Positions 1-10,769 of a stretch of 21,355 bases of DNA are shown piece after piece. Position numbers and translations under genes: made by a program. The notes below the pieces were generated by a model. The model did not search any database. It saw only the letters and a program-made list of their open reading frames with translations, and had not been told where the DNA came from. The number at the start of each line of letters is the position of its first letter. Position 1 is the stretch's first letter. The DNA comes from JAWXCH01 sp034440595 (GTDB lineage Bacteria > Planctomycetota > Planctomycetia > Pirellulales > JALHPA01), in the NCBI GenBank assembly GCA_034440595.1, contig JAWXCH010000566.1, positions 1 through 21,355 on the forward strand, read 5' to 3'.

Positions 1-3000
1 ATCAAAAATCCTCGCGCGATTTCAAACGGCTCGATCCAAAATGCACTTTCCGCCGTCGGCAGCACGGGTGTTGCCACCAACAAAGTCAGCACCAATCGCT
101 CGGGCAATCTGGTCAGCATGCTCTTTCAGCCGGAAGGTGGCGAACCTGCCGCTCCGCCTCCAGGTACACGTGATCCTGCCGTGCCGCCTGGCGCGCCAGC
201 CGAAGGGACCGCGGAAGGTGATGCAGCCGACGCCGGCTCATTAATTGGTCCGGTTCAGATCGAATTCTTGGAAGGGCTAGATGTCATTGTCATTCGTGGT
301 AACCCACGTGACGTAGAGCGTGTCACCAAGATCATCGAAGAGATTGAGCGTCAGAGTCTGGAGACGGTTCCCAAGATTGAGCTACTGCAATTGCAGCATG
401 CCGATGGCCAGGCGATGGCAGCACTGGTGACGACGCTTTACGATCAGGTCCTCTCACCTCGGCAAGGGCGTGTGGATATCACTCCACTGGTCCGGCCCAA
501 TGCACTCTTGTTAATTGGTCGCGACGAGGCCGTGCAGACTGTGGTCGATCTGATTAAGCGTCTCGACCAGCCCGTCAATCCAGAAACGCAGTTTCAGGTT
601 TTTCCGCTGAAGCATGCTTCGGCGACTGAGGCCCAGGTGACCGTACAAAGAGTCATCACCGCCAATCCAAATACGGATCCCAATACTGAAGAATCCAACT
701 TAGGCGGAACTGGAACAACTCCGCCCGCCTTGGCCAGTCGCGGGTTTGTCATCGCCGACTTTCGCACTAACTCACTGATTGTCCGTGCCAGCCCGACTGA
801 CCTGCGTGAAATCGAACTTCTGATCAGCAAGATCGACGTGGCCACCAGTGGCACGGTCAATGAGCTGCGCGTGTTCACTTTGCGAAACTCGCTGGCGGAC
901 GAACTGGCTCCGGTCCTGCAAAACGCTATCAACGGCCAACAAACGCCAGGGCGTGCCGGTGGACAACAGGGCCAGAATCAAGGCCAGGGCCAAGGTCCAG
1001 GTGGCCAGCAGTTTCCCGGTCAGGGTGGGGCCCAACAAGGACGCCAAGGAGCGCAGCAGAATCAGCAACAGCAGATCCGCTCTGCCATGTTGCAGTTTCT
1101 GACCGTCGACGCTGCAGGTAAACAGGCCTACCGTTCGGGAATTCTGACCGATGTGCGTGTGACTGCCGACGCCAAGAGCAACGCAGTGTTGGTCTCGGCA
1201 CCGGCGGAAAGCATGGAGTTGATCGCGGCGCTCATCAACGAACTGGACCAGGTTCCCACTTCCACCGCACAGATTAAAGTCTTTACGATCGTCAATGGGG
1301 ACGCTCAAAGCATGGTGCAGATGTTGCAAACCTTGTTTGGTTTGCAACAGACCGGGGCACGACAAGGTGGCCCTGCCCAGGTGTTTTTGCAGCAATTCGG
1401 CGGCGGCGATGTTTCTGGCGACAGCCCGCTAGTGTCGCTGCGGTTTTCGGTGGATCAACGGACCAACAGTATTGTCGCCTCTGGTTCATCGGGTGACCTT
1501 CAGGTGGTTGAAGCGATTCTGCTGCGACTGGATGAAAGCGATATTCGCGATCGCAAGAGCACCGTCTACCGCTTGAAAAACTCGCCGGCCCTCGAAGTTG
1601 CTAATACGATCAATCAGTTTCTTAGCAGTCGCCGCGATTTGCAACAGCAAACGCCTGGTCTGGTCAGCGCCTTCGAGCAATTCGAACGCGAAGTCGTTGT
1701 CGTGCCCGAGTCTGGCAGCAATAGCCTGATCGTCAGTGCCACGCCCCGTTATTTTGATGAGATCAAGCGAATTGTCGAGCAGCTTGACGCTCGACCGGCG
1801 ATGGTCATGATTCAGGTTCTGATCGCGGAAGTCACGCTGAATAACACGGACGAGTTCGGTATTGAGTTGGGCCTGCAGGACTCGATTCTGTTCGATCGTA
1901 GTATCCTGGGGGACATTGCTTACCAGACGACCGCGACCACGTTTGGCAATCCGCCGACGACAGTCGAACAGCAAACGATCGTCTCGGCAACGAACACACC
2001 AGGTTTTAACTTCAACAATAGCCAGCCACTGGGCAACAGTGGTAGTTCTTCGGCGCTAGACCGCGCGTCGGTAATTGGTGGCCAAGGCCTGTCCAATTTT
2101 GCCGTCGGTCGCATCAACAACGAACTGGGCTTTGGTGGCCTGGTCCTGTCGGCCAGCAGCGAAAGCCTGAGTTTTCTGCTGCGTGCGCTCAGCGAAAGCC
2201 GCCGAGTCGATGTGCTCAGCCGACCACAGGTCATGACGATGGACAACCAGCCGGCCTACATTCAAGTCGGCCAGAGCGTGCCGTTCATCCAAAGCACCAG
2301 CTACACCAACTTTGGCCAGCAGAACAACATCAGCTATGAAGAAGTCGGTTTGATCCTCAATGTCATCCCACGCATCAGCCCCGACGGGTTGGTGGTCATG
2401 GAACTGGACGCTGAGCGATCCGATGTCGGGCCAGAAGCTGAAGGGATTCCGATCTCGATCAACAATAACGGGCAGGTTATTCGCTCGCCGCGCATCAACC
2501 GTACATTTGCTCACACAACGATCAGCGCCCTGAACGGTCAGACAGTGGTGCTGGGTGGTTTGATTACCAAGCAACACGCCGAAACTCACCGTCGCGTTCC
2601 CATTTTGGCGGATATCCCGATCCTGGGTCACCTGTTCCGTTACGACAATGTTCAGAATCGCCGCACCGAACTATTGATCATGATGACACCCCGGATCGTC
2701 CGCAACGAGCGCGATGCGGATTGCATCAAGCAGGTCGAAAGCTCGCGGATGAGCTGGTGTCTGGCCGACGTGATTCGGATGAATGGTGACCTGGGGCTAC
2801 GCGGTCGCTCCGGCGAATGGACTGATGCCGAAACCAATGTCATCTATCCCGATGTCGACCCCAGCATGATCGAACAAATTGTACCGGGGTCCGAAGAAGT
2901 CACTACTCCGCCGCCAGCCGGCGAAGATATCCTGCCGACCCCGGGCGTTCCATCGGTTGTGGTTCCGGTCGATCCGAATACAGGTCGCTTGCCACCGCCG

Positions 3001-3468
3001 AGCAGTGCTCCACCAGAGCAACTCCGGATTCCGTTTAACATTCCAGCGCAACAACCAGGTGGCGTGCCAGGACCGACTTCCGCTCCGCCTCTGGGACCAA
3101 CGAACATCACGCCGATCGAATCGAATCCGTTTCGACCGGAAGGAGAGCCATCGTCATTGAATCAACTCCGGCTACACGAATCGCCAGCTTCCGGAAAGCC
3201 GACGCTAGCTCCGGTCCCAACTGCCGAGCATGCGGGCTTCAATCCTCAGGCAGGAAATGCAATTCAACATGCCGGTTATCAGTCACAGGCACCGGGCAAT
3301 CTGATACAGGTACCTCCTGGTGGCGTGCAACCGGCGCTATATCAGCAACAGCCGCCATACCAGCATCAATACGCGCCTGTGCAACAACATCCACAACAGC
3401 AGTTTACTCAGCCACCTCAACAGCCAGTAAATGCACCGACCGGTCCGCCAGGATACTTTCGCCAGTAA
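1..3468 (+). CDS. Secretin-family outer-membrane channel protein (GspD/PulD-like), 5' partial
   Basis: The frame is open from base 1, so the gene starts upstream; 1155 residues are visible. Secretins form multimeric outer-membrane channels for type II/III secretion or type IV pili. Five NolW/secretin_N-like repeats are visible at about nt 376-570, 589-840, 862-1260, 1273-1540 and 1561-1790, each ending in a pattern like NSLIV followed by a helix and a 'LD' pair. The secretin core spans about nt 1798-2710, with PQVMTMDNQPAYIQVG, VPFIQS, GLILNVIPRISPDG, VVLGGLI and PILGHLF. Repeat 3 is interrupted by a Gly/Gln-rich insertion (about nt 925-1080). After the core comes a roughly 250-residue Pro/Gln-rich tail ending in YFRQ. 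The stop overlaps an ATG as TAATG, and a lipoprotein gene follows, so the two are probably co-transcribed. Family assignment is firm; which secretion or pilus system it serves cannot be told here. Confidence 0.93.
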   Translation: MKNPRAISNGSIQNALSAVGSTGVATNKVSTNRSGNLVSMLFQPEGGEPAAPPPGTRDPAVPPGAPAEGTAEGDAADAGSLIGPVQIEFLEGLDVIVIRGNPRDVERVTKIIEEIERQSLETVPKIELLQLQHADGQAMAALVTTLYDQVLSPRQGRVDITPLVRPNALLLIGRDEAVQTVVDLIKRLDQPVNPETQFQVFPLKHASATEAQVTVQRVITANPNTDPNTEESNLGGTGTTPPALASRGFVIADFRTNSLIVRASPTDLREIELLISKIDVATSGTVNELRVFTLRNSLADELAPVLQNAINGQQTPGRAGGQQGQNQGQGQGPGGQQFPGQGGAQQGRQGAQQNQQQQIRSAMLQFLTVDAAGKQAYRSGILTDVRVTADAKSNAVLVSAPAESMELIAALINELDQVPTSTAQIKVFTIVNGDAQSMVQMLQTLFGLQQTGARQGGPAQVFLQQFGGGDVSGDSPLVSLRFSVDQRTNSIVASGSSGDLQVVEAILLRLDESDIRDRKSTVYRLKNSPALEVANTINQFLSSRRDLQQQTPGLVSAFEQFEREVVVVPESGSNSLIVSATPRYFDEIKRIVEQLDARPAMVMIQVLIAEVTLNNTDEFGIELGLQDSILFDRSILGDIAYQTTATTFGNPPTTVEQQTIVSATNTPGFNFNNSQPLGNSGSSSALDRASVIGGQGLSNFAVGRINNELGFGGLVLSASSESLSFLLRALSESRRVDVLSRPQVMTMDNQPAYIQVGQSVPFIQSTSYTNFGQQNNISYEEVGLILNVIPRISPDGLVVMELDAERSDVGPEAEGIPISINNNGQVIRSPRINRTFAHTTISALNGQTVVLGGLITKQHAETHRRVPILADIPILGHLFRYDNVQNRRTELLIMMTPRIVRNERDADCIKQVESSRMSWCLADVIRMNGDLGLRGRSGEWTDAETNVIYPDVDPSMIEQIVPGSEEVTTPPPAGEDILPTPGVPSVVVPVDPNTGRLPPPSSAPPEQLRIPFNIPAQQPGGVPGPTSAPPLGPTNITPIESNPFRPEGEPSSLNQLRLHESPASGKPTLAPVPTAEHAGFNPQAGNAIQHAGYQSQAPGNLIQVPPGGVQPALYQQQPPYQHQYAPVQQHPQQQFTQPPQQPVNAPTGPPGYFRQ

Positions 3469-3533
3469 TGGCAGAGACTACAACATCCGGCCACAAGACC
3501 ATCGACTCATTCATTTTCGTCATGAGGATTACC

Positions 3534-4874
3534 GTGACTAACCAACTCCTCTATAAAACGCTGCTACTCCTGACGTTCGTCTGGTTGAGTGGTTGTGCGA
3601 AATTCGACATCCGCAAAAACATCCCCTGGGGAGAAGGTGCCGATGGAGCCATCGAACGCCCGATGCGCGTCACCGCCTCTTGGACCGATTCGATCATGAC
3701 CCGCAACGATCAACCGGCGCAGCGCGGGTTTGGTGGCAGGCTCTACTTCTTTGGTGCGAATCCTGACCAGCCGGTCAAGGTGGAAGGAACGCTGGTGATC
3801 TACGCCTTTGACGAAACTAATCGCGATCCGACCAACGTGGTTCCCGACAGAAAGGTTGTGTATCCCATTGCCGACTTTGCAAAGCTGCAAAGCAAATCCA
3901 AGATGGGACACTCCTACAGTGTGTGGGTTCCCTGGGACGTCGTCGGCGGACCCCGAAAAGAAATCAGCCTGATCGCTCGATTCATTCCCAAAGATTCCAA
4001 GGGTGGCGTGATATTGAGCGAACAGGCCAAACTCCTGCTACCTGGTACCGAACCGCTGGTCAAAATCGCACCGCTGCAGTCGTTTGAACAATCCACCATC
4101 GTCCACGAAAATGCCGCACCAGCACCTTGGAACGGTGCGACACCGCCCCCTGCGTATGGCCAACAGTCTGCCGCACCGCCAACCAATACCGCACAGTCTG
4201 GAAATACCGCGCAGCAAGAAAATACCGTGCAGCAAGCCAGCTACCAAGAAGCTGTACCGGCATCGGGGGAATCGGGTACCGACAGCACGCGAACCCGAAT
4301 GAAAACTTCGACCATTCCGCTGCATGGCCCGCAAGCCGCCCGGTTTATGCAGCAGCAATCGCCGGGGCAGCCGACAAACTCGCCGTCCGCGGCTGACAAT
4401 GCGGCGCTTGAGCAGCTACAGAGAAGCGCGCAACAGCAAAACACATCCGCCGATGGGTACAAAACCAGCGTCCGATACGGTGCGCCTCCGCAGCAGAACA
4501 ACGGGGCAGAACATACAGGCGATCAGCAACAGGGATTGCAAAAATCGGGGGGGCAGAACTCCGCTCCCCAGAGATATCCGAACCAAGTCCAGCCTGCGCA
4601 GTACTCCAACGCGGCTCAAGGAAGCAATTTGCCATCCGGCAATCGACTTGGCACCAACTTCAGGGGGCAACTGCGCGGAGGGTCTGAGGGCCAGGCTCAA
4701 CCTCTCCAGTCGGACCAGGGATTGGTGTCGGACCAGGCGGAACCTCCGGCTGTGCAACCGACAACTCATTCACCACGTTCGAGATTCCAGGTTCCAAGAG
4801 TACAAGTCGCTCGGCCACAGACCGGGCGTGAACGTTGGCAACAACACCCCGCAGTGTCGCAGTCTGGCCAGTAA
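3534..4874 (+). CDS. Predicted outer-membrane lipoprotein with Gln-rich tail
   Basis: This 446-aa protein has a lipoprotein signal: a hydrophobic stretch KTLLLLTFVW followed by lipobox L-S-G-C, with Cys21 as the expected acylation site. I chose the GTG at 3534 because GAGGA at 3524-3528 sits six bases upstream. An ATG at 3522 and the ATG at 3468 overlapping the secretin stop are alternatives; the latter would bury the signal peptide behind 30 residues. Residues about 25-170 look like a compact, probably beta-rich domain, and the rest is Gln/Pro/Ser-rich and low in complexity. I do not recognise the family. Its place directly behind a secretin suggests an accessory of that channel, for example a pilotin or surface partner, but this is inference. 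The last 71 codons run antiparallel to the 3' end of the BON-protein gene. Confidence 0.8.
   Translation: MTNQLLYKTLLLLTFVWLSGCAKFDIRKNIPWGEGADGAIERPMRVTASWTDSIMTRNDQPAQRGFGGRLYFFGANPDQPVKVEGTLVIYAFDETNRDPTNVVPDRKVVYPIADFAKLQSKSKMGHSYSVWVPWDVVGGPRKEISLIARFIPKDSKGGVILSEQAKLLLPGTEPLVKIAPLQSFEQSTIVHENAAPAPWNGATPPPAYGQQSAAPPTNTAQSGNTAQQENTVQQASYQEAVPASGESGTDSTRTRMKTSTIPLHGPQAARFMQQQSPGQPTNSPSAADNAALEQLQRSAQQQNTSADGYKTSVRYGAPPQQNNGAEHTGDQQQGLQKSGGQNSAPQRYPNQVQPAQYSNAAQGSNLPSGNRLGTNFRGQLRGGSEGQAQPLQSDQGLVSDQAEPPAVQPTTHSPRSRFQVPRVQVARPQTGRERWQQHPAVSQSGQ
4185..4238 (+). repeat. Three tandem 18-bp units inside the lipoprotein gene
   Basis: Three consecutive in-frame units at 4185-4202, 4203-4220 and 4221-4238 encode NTAQSG, NTAQQE and NTVQQA. 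All three begin AATACCG. This is a small coding minisatellite in the Gln-rich linker, likely to vary in copy number between strains. Confidence 0.75.
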
Positions 4875-5496
4875 CCGCCACGGTGACCGGCGATAGCGCC
4901 TGCACGCCACGCGACTTAGAGAGTAGCTGCCCTAAACTCGCCGAGACCTGCGCCGCCGGTTGCGGTTTGAAATCGAACCCAACCGTTAAGATGGTGCGAA
5001 TCGTTCGAGGGGTGGCAGTATTGGTCTGTCCTTCCTCATTCTGATTCTGCCGATTCCGGTTATTGAATCCGGAATTCTGCGACTGGCGGAACATGCCGGC
5101 ATTATTCATTGCGTTATAGGCCCCAAACGCACCTTCGGTGTCCGCTGCCGTTGTGCCGACAAATTGGCCAGCCTGCAAGTTGCCGCGCTGTGGCATGAAC
5201 GACTGGCCACCGTTGACTGACTGACCGGTGTTGCCCATTCCACCGCTCATCGCATTACCGCCTCTCGACCGGGTGCTCGCTCCGCCGGCTCCGCCAATGC
5301 TACGGTTGCCGAACATTCCAGAGCCACCGCTAGAAACACTCGGACGAGAAGAGCTAGAGCCGGTGATGCCACCACCTCCGCCCCCCATACCTCCGCCGAA
5401 GCCCGAAGTCTGGCCGCCAAATTGGGCAGCGGCCTGAGACTGCAACAGTAGCAGTCCGGCTAAGGCCAAAACAGTCAGGCTGAGCCGATGTGCCAT
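4660..5496 (-). CDS. Secreted BON-domain protein
   Basis: This 278-aa protein begins with a signal peptide (MAHRLSLTVLALAGLLLLQS, cleavage near AAA-Q). A Gly/Ser/Asn-rich disordered region follows (about 26-160). A C-terminal BON-like domain covers about residues 165-247, with VTVAVTGQTATLRGVV and NVVNELSV giving the usual strand-helix-strand pattern with a conserved Gly before the helix. It ends in a Pro-rich tail. BON domains are found in osmotic-shock and secretin-associated periplasmic or outer-membrane proteins and are thought to bind lipid. Lying next to a secretin/lipoprotein pair is consistent with an envelope role, but it is on the opposite strand and separately expressed. Most of the BON core (residues 208-278) is encoded on DNA that also encodes the lipoprotein tail. 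Confidence 0.82.
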   Translation of the reverse strand: MAHRLSLTVLALAGLLLLQSQAAAQFGGQTSGFGGGMGGGGGGITGSSSSRPSVSSGGSGMFGNRSIGGAGGASTRSRGGNAMSGGMGNTGQSVNGGQSFMPQRGNLQAGQFVGTTAADTEGAFGAYNAMNNAGMFRQSQNSGFNNRNRQNQNEEGQTNTATPRTIRTILTVGFDFKPQPAAQVSASLGQLLSKSRGVQALSPVTVAVTGQTATLRGVVANVHARSVAERLVLLEPGISNVVNELSVAQPEVPPGPTPIPGPTGEVEPGPQTLRAVAP

Positions 5497-5548
5497 CGGT
5501 GAATTCCAGTATCAACAGAGTAGGGGACTCTTGACCATGTCGTCCAGT

Positions 5549-5578
5549 ATTGTACCGTAACCATAGCACCAGCGGCAA
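5549..5578 (-). promoter_or_regulatory. Possible sigma70-type promoter for the BON-protein gene
   Basis: Read on the minus strand, TTGCCG (5578-5573) and TACAAT (5554-5549) are separated by 18 bases, and the start codon lies about 50 bases downstream. The match is 4/6 and 5/6 to the consensus. Planctomycete promoters are poorly characterised, so this is only a candidate. Confidence 0.35.
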
Positions 5579-5659
5579 ATTACGGTTATGCCGCTTGTAT
5601 CGTTTCAGTTTTAGCCGGTTGGACCGGTCAGCGAATCTCCACAAAACCTCGGGGTCACT

Positions 5660-7429
5660 ATGAAAACCATCTGCCTTGTCTGCGCGTGCTTACTGCCGAT
5701 GTTGTGGCCAACCGCAGCATTGGCCAAACGGGCACCTGCTTCGCAATTGCTGCCCGATAACACGCTGGTCTATGCCCGGATCGCGGATGTGCCTGCACTG
5801 ATCGAAAAACTGCCGGAGACCTCGCTGGGGCGGATGCTTCAGGACGCCCAGTTGAGGCCGATGTTCAATGATCTGTTCGCAGAATTGCAAGAGCGACTGG
5901 CCGAGTTTCAAAAAGCGAGCGGCCTGTCGCTGGAGGACTTGCTGCGAATTCCCCAAGGTGAAATTGCCCTAGCGGTTCTACCTAGCGACAACCCGCGACA
6001 ACCGAGATTCGCCCTGCTGTGCGACACAGGTAAGAACTCTGCATCGGCGCGAAAACTGGTTGATTACATTGATGCCTCGCTAGTTGCTCAAGGAGCGACA
6101 CGCACCGAAGAGCAGATCGGCGATACCAAGGCAGTTGCCTGCGTTCTGCCCGGACGAGTCCCCGTGAACATCGCTTGGTTTGAGCGCGACGGCACCGTTG
6201 TGTTCTGCACCGACATGGAAACTGCCAAGGAGCTGCATTCAAACTGGAGCGGTCGTTCGAAGGACGCGCTGGCAGACAATATCCACTTTGACACCCTCGT
6301 GCAATCTTGTAGCGCAACGGCACCCGATGCTGCACAACTGCTCGGGTATATCAATCCGATGGCGCTGGTCCACCAATACACACAGGGGAATCTGGCGGCT
6401 GCGGCGGTCGTAGGATTGTTTCCGAAACTGGGACTGGACGGCCTGCAAGCGGTCGGCGGCAGTGTGGCGGTTTGCACCGACGACTACGACACACTCATGC
6501 AGGTCCACCTTTTGCTGGACACGCCACGCAAAGGGGTTCTCGAAGTGCCAGCTTTAGGATCCGGCAACTTTACCCCACCGGACTGGGTCTCCGACAAGGT
6601 GGCCAGCTACACATCGATCCATTGGAATTTTCAAGAGAGCTTTATCAAGCTAGAAGCGATCATCGACGATTTGCAAGGGGAAGGTGCCACCGCGGAACAA
6701 TCGCGCCGCATCTTCTTGGACCGGCTGGGGGTCGACTTTATAAAGGATGTTCTTCCGCAACTAAACGGTCGCGTGCACTACATCCGGCAGGTCATGAGTC
6801 CGATTGACCAGCGCGATCCGGCCACGCTGATCGCCTTTGAACTGAAGGATATCCCTGCGGCAAAGACACTGTTAGAAAAGACGGTCGAGCGAAAATCCAG
6901 CGACCTGACGCCCGTCACAAGCGGCAGCAAGACGCTATATGCGATCAAGAATTCATATCGCGACGATCCCGAGTTCGCCGCGCGGATGCCCGAACCATGT
7001 TTTGCCCTGGCGCATGGCTGCTTGATAGTTTCGGACCGGGTCGCACTGCTCAAGCCGCTGTTAGGAGAGAGCGACCGTAAGGCCGCGCTGGCCAATTCTC
7101 TGGAGTACAAGCTGATTGCCAGTAAAATGCCGCGGCTGTTGAACAAGCAGAAACCAGGGCTATTTACATTCACCCGCACAGAAGAGAGCATCCGCAGCAT
7201 CTATGACCGAATGGCACTGTCCGAAGCCGATCGGCGGGCGAACCCCGATGCTCCACGAGGAGGTCGCTTCGGCCGGGAATTTGGCAATGTCATGGAAAAG
7301 CATCCCCTACCGCCGTTTGCGGCTTTTGCCAAGTACTTTGCCCCCGGTGGCAGTGCGATTACGAGCGACGACAGCGGTTTTCACTATGTCTCCTTCAGCT
7401 TGCGTCGCAAGCAAAAAAGCCCAAATTGA
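5660..7429 (+). CDS. Secreted DUF3352-like protein
   Basis: This 589-aa protein has an N-terminal signal peptide (MKTICLVCACLLPMLWPTAA, cleavage near ALA-K). The segment right after it, LLPDNTLVYARIADVPALIEK, matches from memory the opening of a large planctomycete secreted family usually labelled DUF3352 or hypothetical. No catalytic motif or further membrane helix is evident, and the protein is alpha/beta-looking throughout. It is probably exported to the periplasm or cell surface. The gene is transcribed divergently from the BON-protein gene and separated from it by 163 bp. Function unknown; the family label is from pattern memory and moderately sure. Confidence 0.75.
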   Translation: MKTICLVCACLLPMLWPTAALAKRAPASQLLPDNTLVYARIADVPALIEKLPETSLGRMLQDAQLRPMFNDLFAELQERLAEFQKASGLSLEDLLRIPQGEIALAVLPSDNPRQPRFALLCDTGKNSASARKLVDYIDASLVAQGATRTEEQIGDTKAVACVLPGRVPVNIAWFERDGTVVFCTDMETAKELHSNWSGRSKDALADNIHFDTLVQSCSATAPDAAQLLGYINPMALVHQYTQGNLAAAAVVGLFPKLGLDGLQAVGGSVAVCTDDYDTLMQVHLLLDTPRKGVLEVPALGSGNFTPPDWVSDKVASYTSIHWNFQESFIKLEAIIDDLQGEGATAEQSRRIFLDRLGVDFIKDVLPQLNGRVHYIRQVMSPIDQRDPATLIAFELKDIPAAKTLLEKTVERKSSDLTPVTSGSKTLYAIKNSYRDDPEFAARMPEPCFALAHGCLIVSDRVALLKPLLGESDRKAALANSLEYKLIASKMPRLLNKQKPGLFTFTRTEESIRSIYDRMALSEADRRANPDAPRGGRFGREFGNVMEKHPLPPFAAFAKYFAPGGSAITSDDSGFHYVSFSLRRKQKSPN

Positions 7430-7631
7430 CCCATCCATGCCCCGGGACAGACATCCTCTCGTGGCGACGCGGCCATTGCGACCTATAAGCAGTCGCCTGC
7501 CAAGTCTTATCAAACCTGCTGCCAGACGTTAAGATTCAGGAGCGAAAAAGGTTCCCAGCATCGGTCGGACCGGCTGAGGCATTTCCCACAGACTGCTACG
7601 ATTCCCAACAGTTTATCCCGCAAGAAAGTCC

Positions 7632-8027
7632 ATGGCCGAGAAAGACACGCCTGCACAGGCAAAGCGGATCCTACTAGTCGATGACGACCAGGAAATTGTC
7701 GAATCGATGCGAATTGCTCTACAGGCGAAGGGGTACGAAATTCTCGTCGCACGCGACGGTAATCAAGGCCTGGCCATGGCCGAGCGCGATAAGCCAAACC
7801 TCGTGATTTTGGACATGATGATGCCCAAACGGAGCGGATTTCTGGTCATGGAACGGCTGCGACGTTCGCCAGACAAGGAATCGGGCGTGATGCGGATCAT
7901 CATGATCACCGCCAACGAAGGGAGCCGTCATAAGGCCTATGCCGAGATGCTTGGCGTGGATGACTACATTCGCAAGCCATTTGCTATGGACCGCCTGATG
8001 GAAAGCGTCGAAAGACTGCTGAATTAG
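7632..8027 (+). CDS. Single-domain response regulator (CheY-like receiver)
   Basis: The 131 residues are essentially one receiver domain with no output domain. The acidic pocket is D17-D19, the phospho-acceptor is D61 in LVILDMMMPKRSG, the switch Thr is T93 in MITAN, and the conserved Lys is K115 in RKPF. Such proteins relay phosphate to or from a histidine kinase or act by protein-protein contact. No kinase gene lies nearby. It sits 202 bp after the DUF3352-like gene and 675 bp before prkA, so it appears to be an isolated unit. A link to the downstream kinase module is possible but not shown by the sequence. Confidence 0.93.
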   Translation: MAEKDTPAQAKRILLVDDDQEIVESMRIALQAKGYEILVARDGNQGLAMAERDKPNLVILDMMMPKRSGFLVMERLRRSPDKESGVMRIIMITANEGSRHKAYAEMLGVDDYIRKPFAMDRLMESVERLLN

Positions 8028-8124
8028 CCGGATCAAACGGGGTTTTTCAGGCCTGCTGCGCAGTTGAATGTCCCGTCGACCGCCAGTTTTCCGATTCATT
8101 TTTTGCGCAGAGAGACTTCGTGAC

Positions 8125-8184
8125 CTGCATCGAGAAATATTTTTTGATCTTCGCTCCCGGTTCAAAGAATTTTTTTCGATGCAG
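8125..8184. repeat. Long imperfect inverted repeat (21-nt arms)
   Basis: Arms at 8125-8145 and 8164-8184 pair at 18 of 21 positions around an 18-base loop; the outer nine pairs (CTGCATCGA / TCGATGCAG) are perfect and the inner part is A/T-only. The T-runs inside the arms are reminiscent of a bidirectional terminator, but no T-tract follows the stem, so it could equally be an RNA structural element. Confidence 0.6.
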
Positions 8185-8248
8185 ACTTCTAGTCGTAACT
8201 GCTTGAACAAAAAACACTTGCGCGATACAGGTACCGACATTCTCTAAT

Positions 8249-8267
8249 ACTATCTATTCCAGATAGT
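8249..8267. repeat. Perfect 7-bp inverted repeat, operator-like
   Basis: ACTATCT and AGATAGT flank a 5-base spacer, immediately after a -10-like TCTAAT. Size and symmetry suit a dimeric repressor site, but nothing identifies the protein. Confidence 0.4.
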
Positions 8268-8329
8268 GCGAAAATCGATATTGCCGCAATCGCATATCGT
8301 AGCGATACTAGTAATAGTGAAGCGTAGAG

Positions 8330-8353
8330 GTTGGTCATAGCCCATCGACCAAC
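8330..8353. repeat. Inverted repeat, 7-bp stem with 10-base loop
   Basis: GTTGGTC at 8330-8336 pairs perfectly with GACCAAC at 8347-8353. It is one of a series of potential hairpins in the prkA leader. Confidence 0.4.
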
Positions 8354-8472
8354 TGCACAATTGAAGAAGGCGTTCAAGCGCAAACGCTCCACGAACTGAG
8401 CACTCCGAAGCGCGATCTTTTTCAACTTTCTTTCTCCTTGCGTCCAGCAAGTTCCCGGCGGTCGGCAATCGG

Positions 8473-8491
8473 TTTGAGCCGTGCGCTCAAA
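8473..8491. repeat. Inverted repeat, 7-bp stem with 5-base loop
   Basis: TTTGAGC at 8473-8479 pairs perfectly with GCTCAAA at 8485-8491. It is a compact hairpin about 210 bases before the prkA start. Confidence 0.45.
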
Positions 8492-8702
8492 AATCGACTG
8501 TTCGGGAAAGGATCGCTGTACGCGCCGAGCGAGAATCCAAGCGTTGAAGTCGTTTCGCGAACAGGACTGTTTGGCGTCGGATTAGCAAGGCATACGCGTC
8601 AGTGCCGGGTCGATAGCTCGGCCGAGTTCAGGGATCGCTGCGGTTGATTGGCAGCCGAACGACTGCCGGAAGGTCAAACGTGGCCCTTTGGAGGACGATT
8701 CG

Positions 8703-10760
<2,058 letters not shown>

Positions 10761-10769
10761 GCTGCGCTG

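Larger units (their letters stand above)
8028..8702 (+). other. 675-bp gene-free leader upstream of prkA
   Basis: No ORF here has a convincing start, length or composition on either strand. The first part (about 8090-8330) is distinctly AT-rich compared with its surroundings. Several inverted repeats are present (listed separately), and GGAGGA at 8690-8695 precedes the prkA start. A long 5' untranslated leader, regulatory region or small RNA gene would all fit. A TCTAAT (8243-8248) resembles a -10 box, but no good -35 partner is seen. Confidence 0.55.

Noticed and set aside
118..120. ATG as the start of the secretin gene
   Set aside because: The frame is open back to base 1 with protein-like sequence, so this Met is internal and the gene begins outside the window.
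8125..8184. Rho-independent terminator for the response regulator gene
   Set aside because: The stem is about 100 bases after the stop, its inner half is weak A/T pairing, and no T-run follows; kept only as an inverted repeat.
8189..8647. Short open frames in the prkA leader on both strands (69-78 codons)
   Set aside because: No ribosome sites, odd composition and overlap with inverted repeats; chance frames are more likely.
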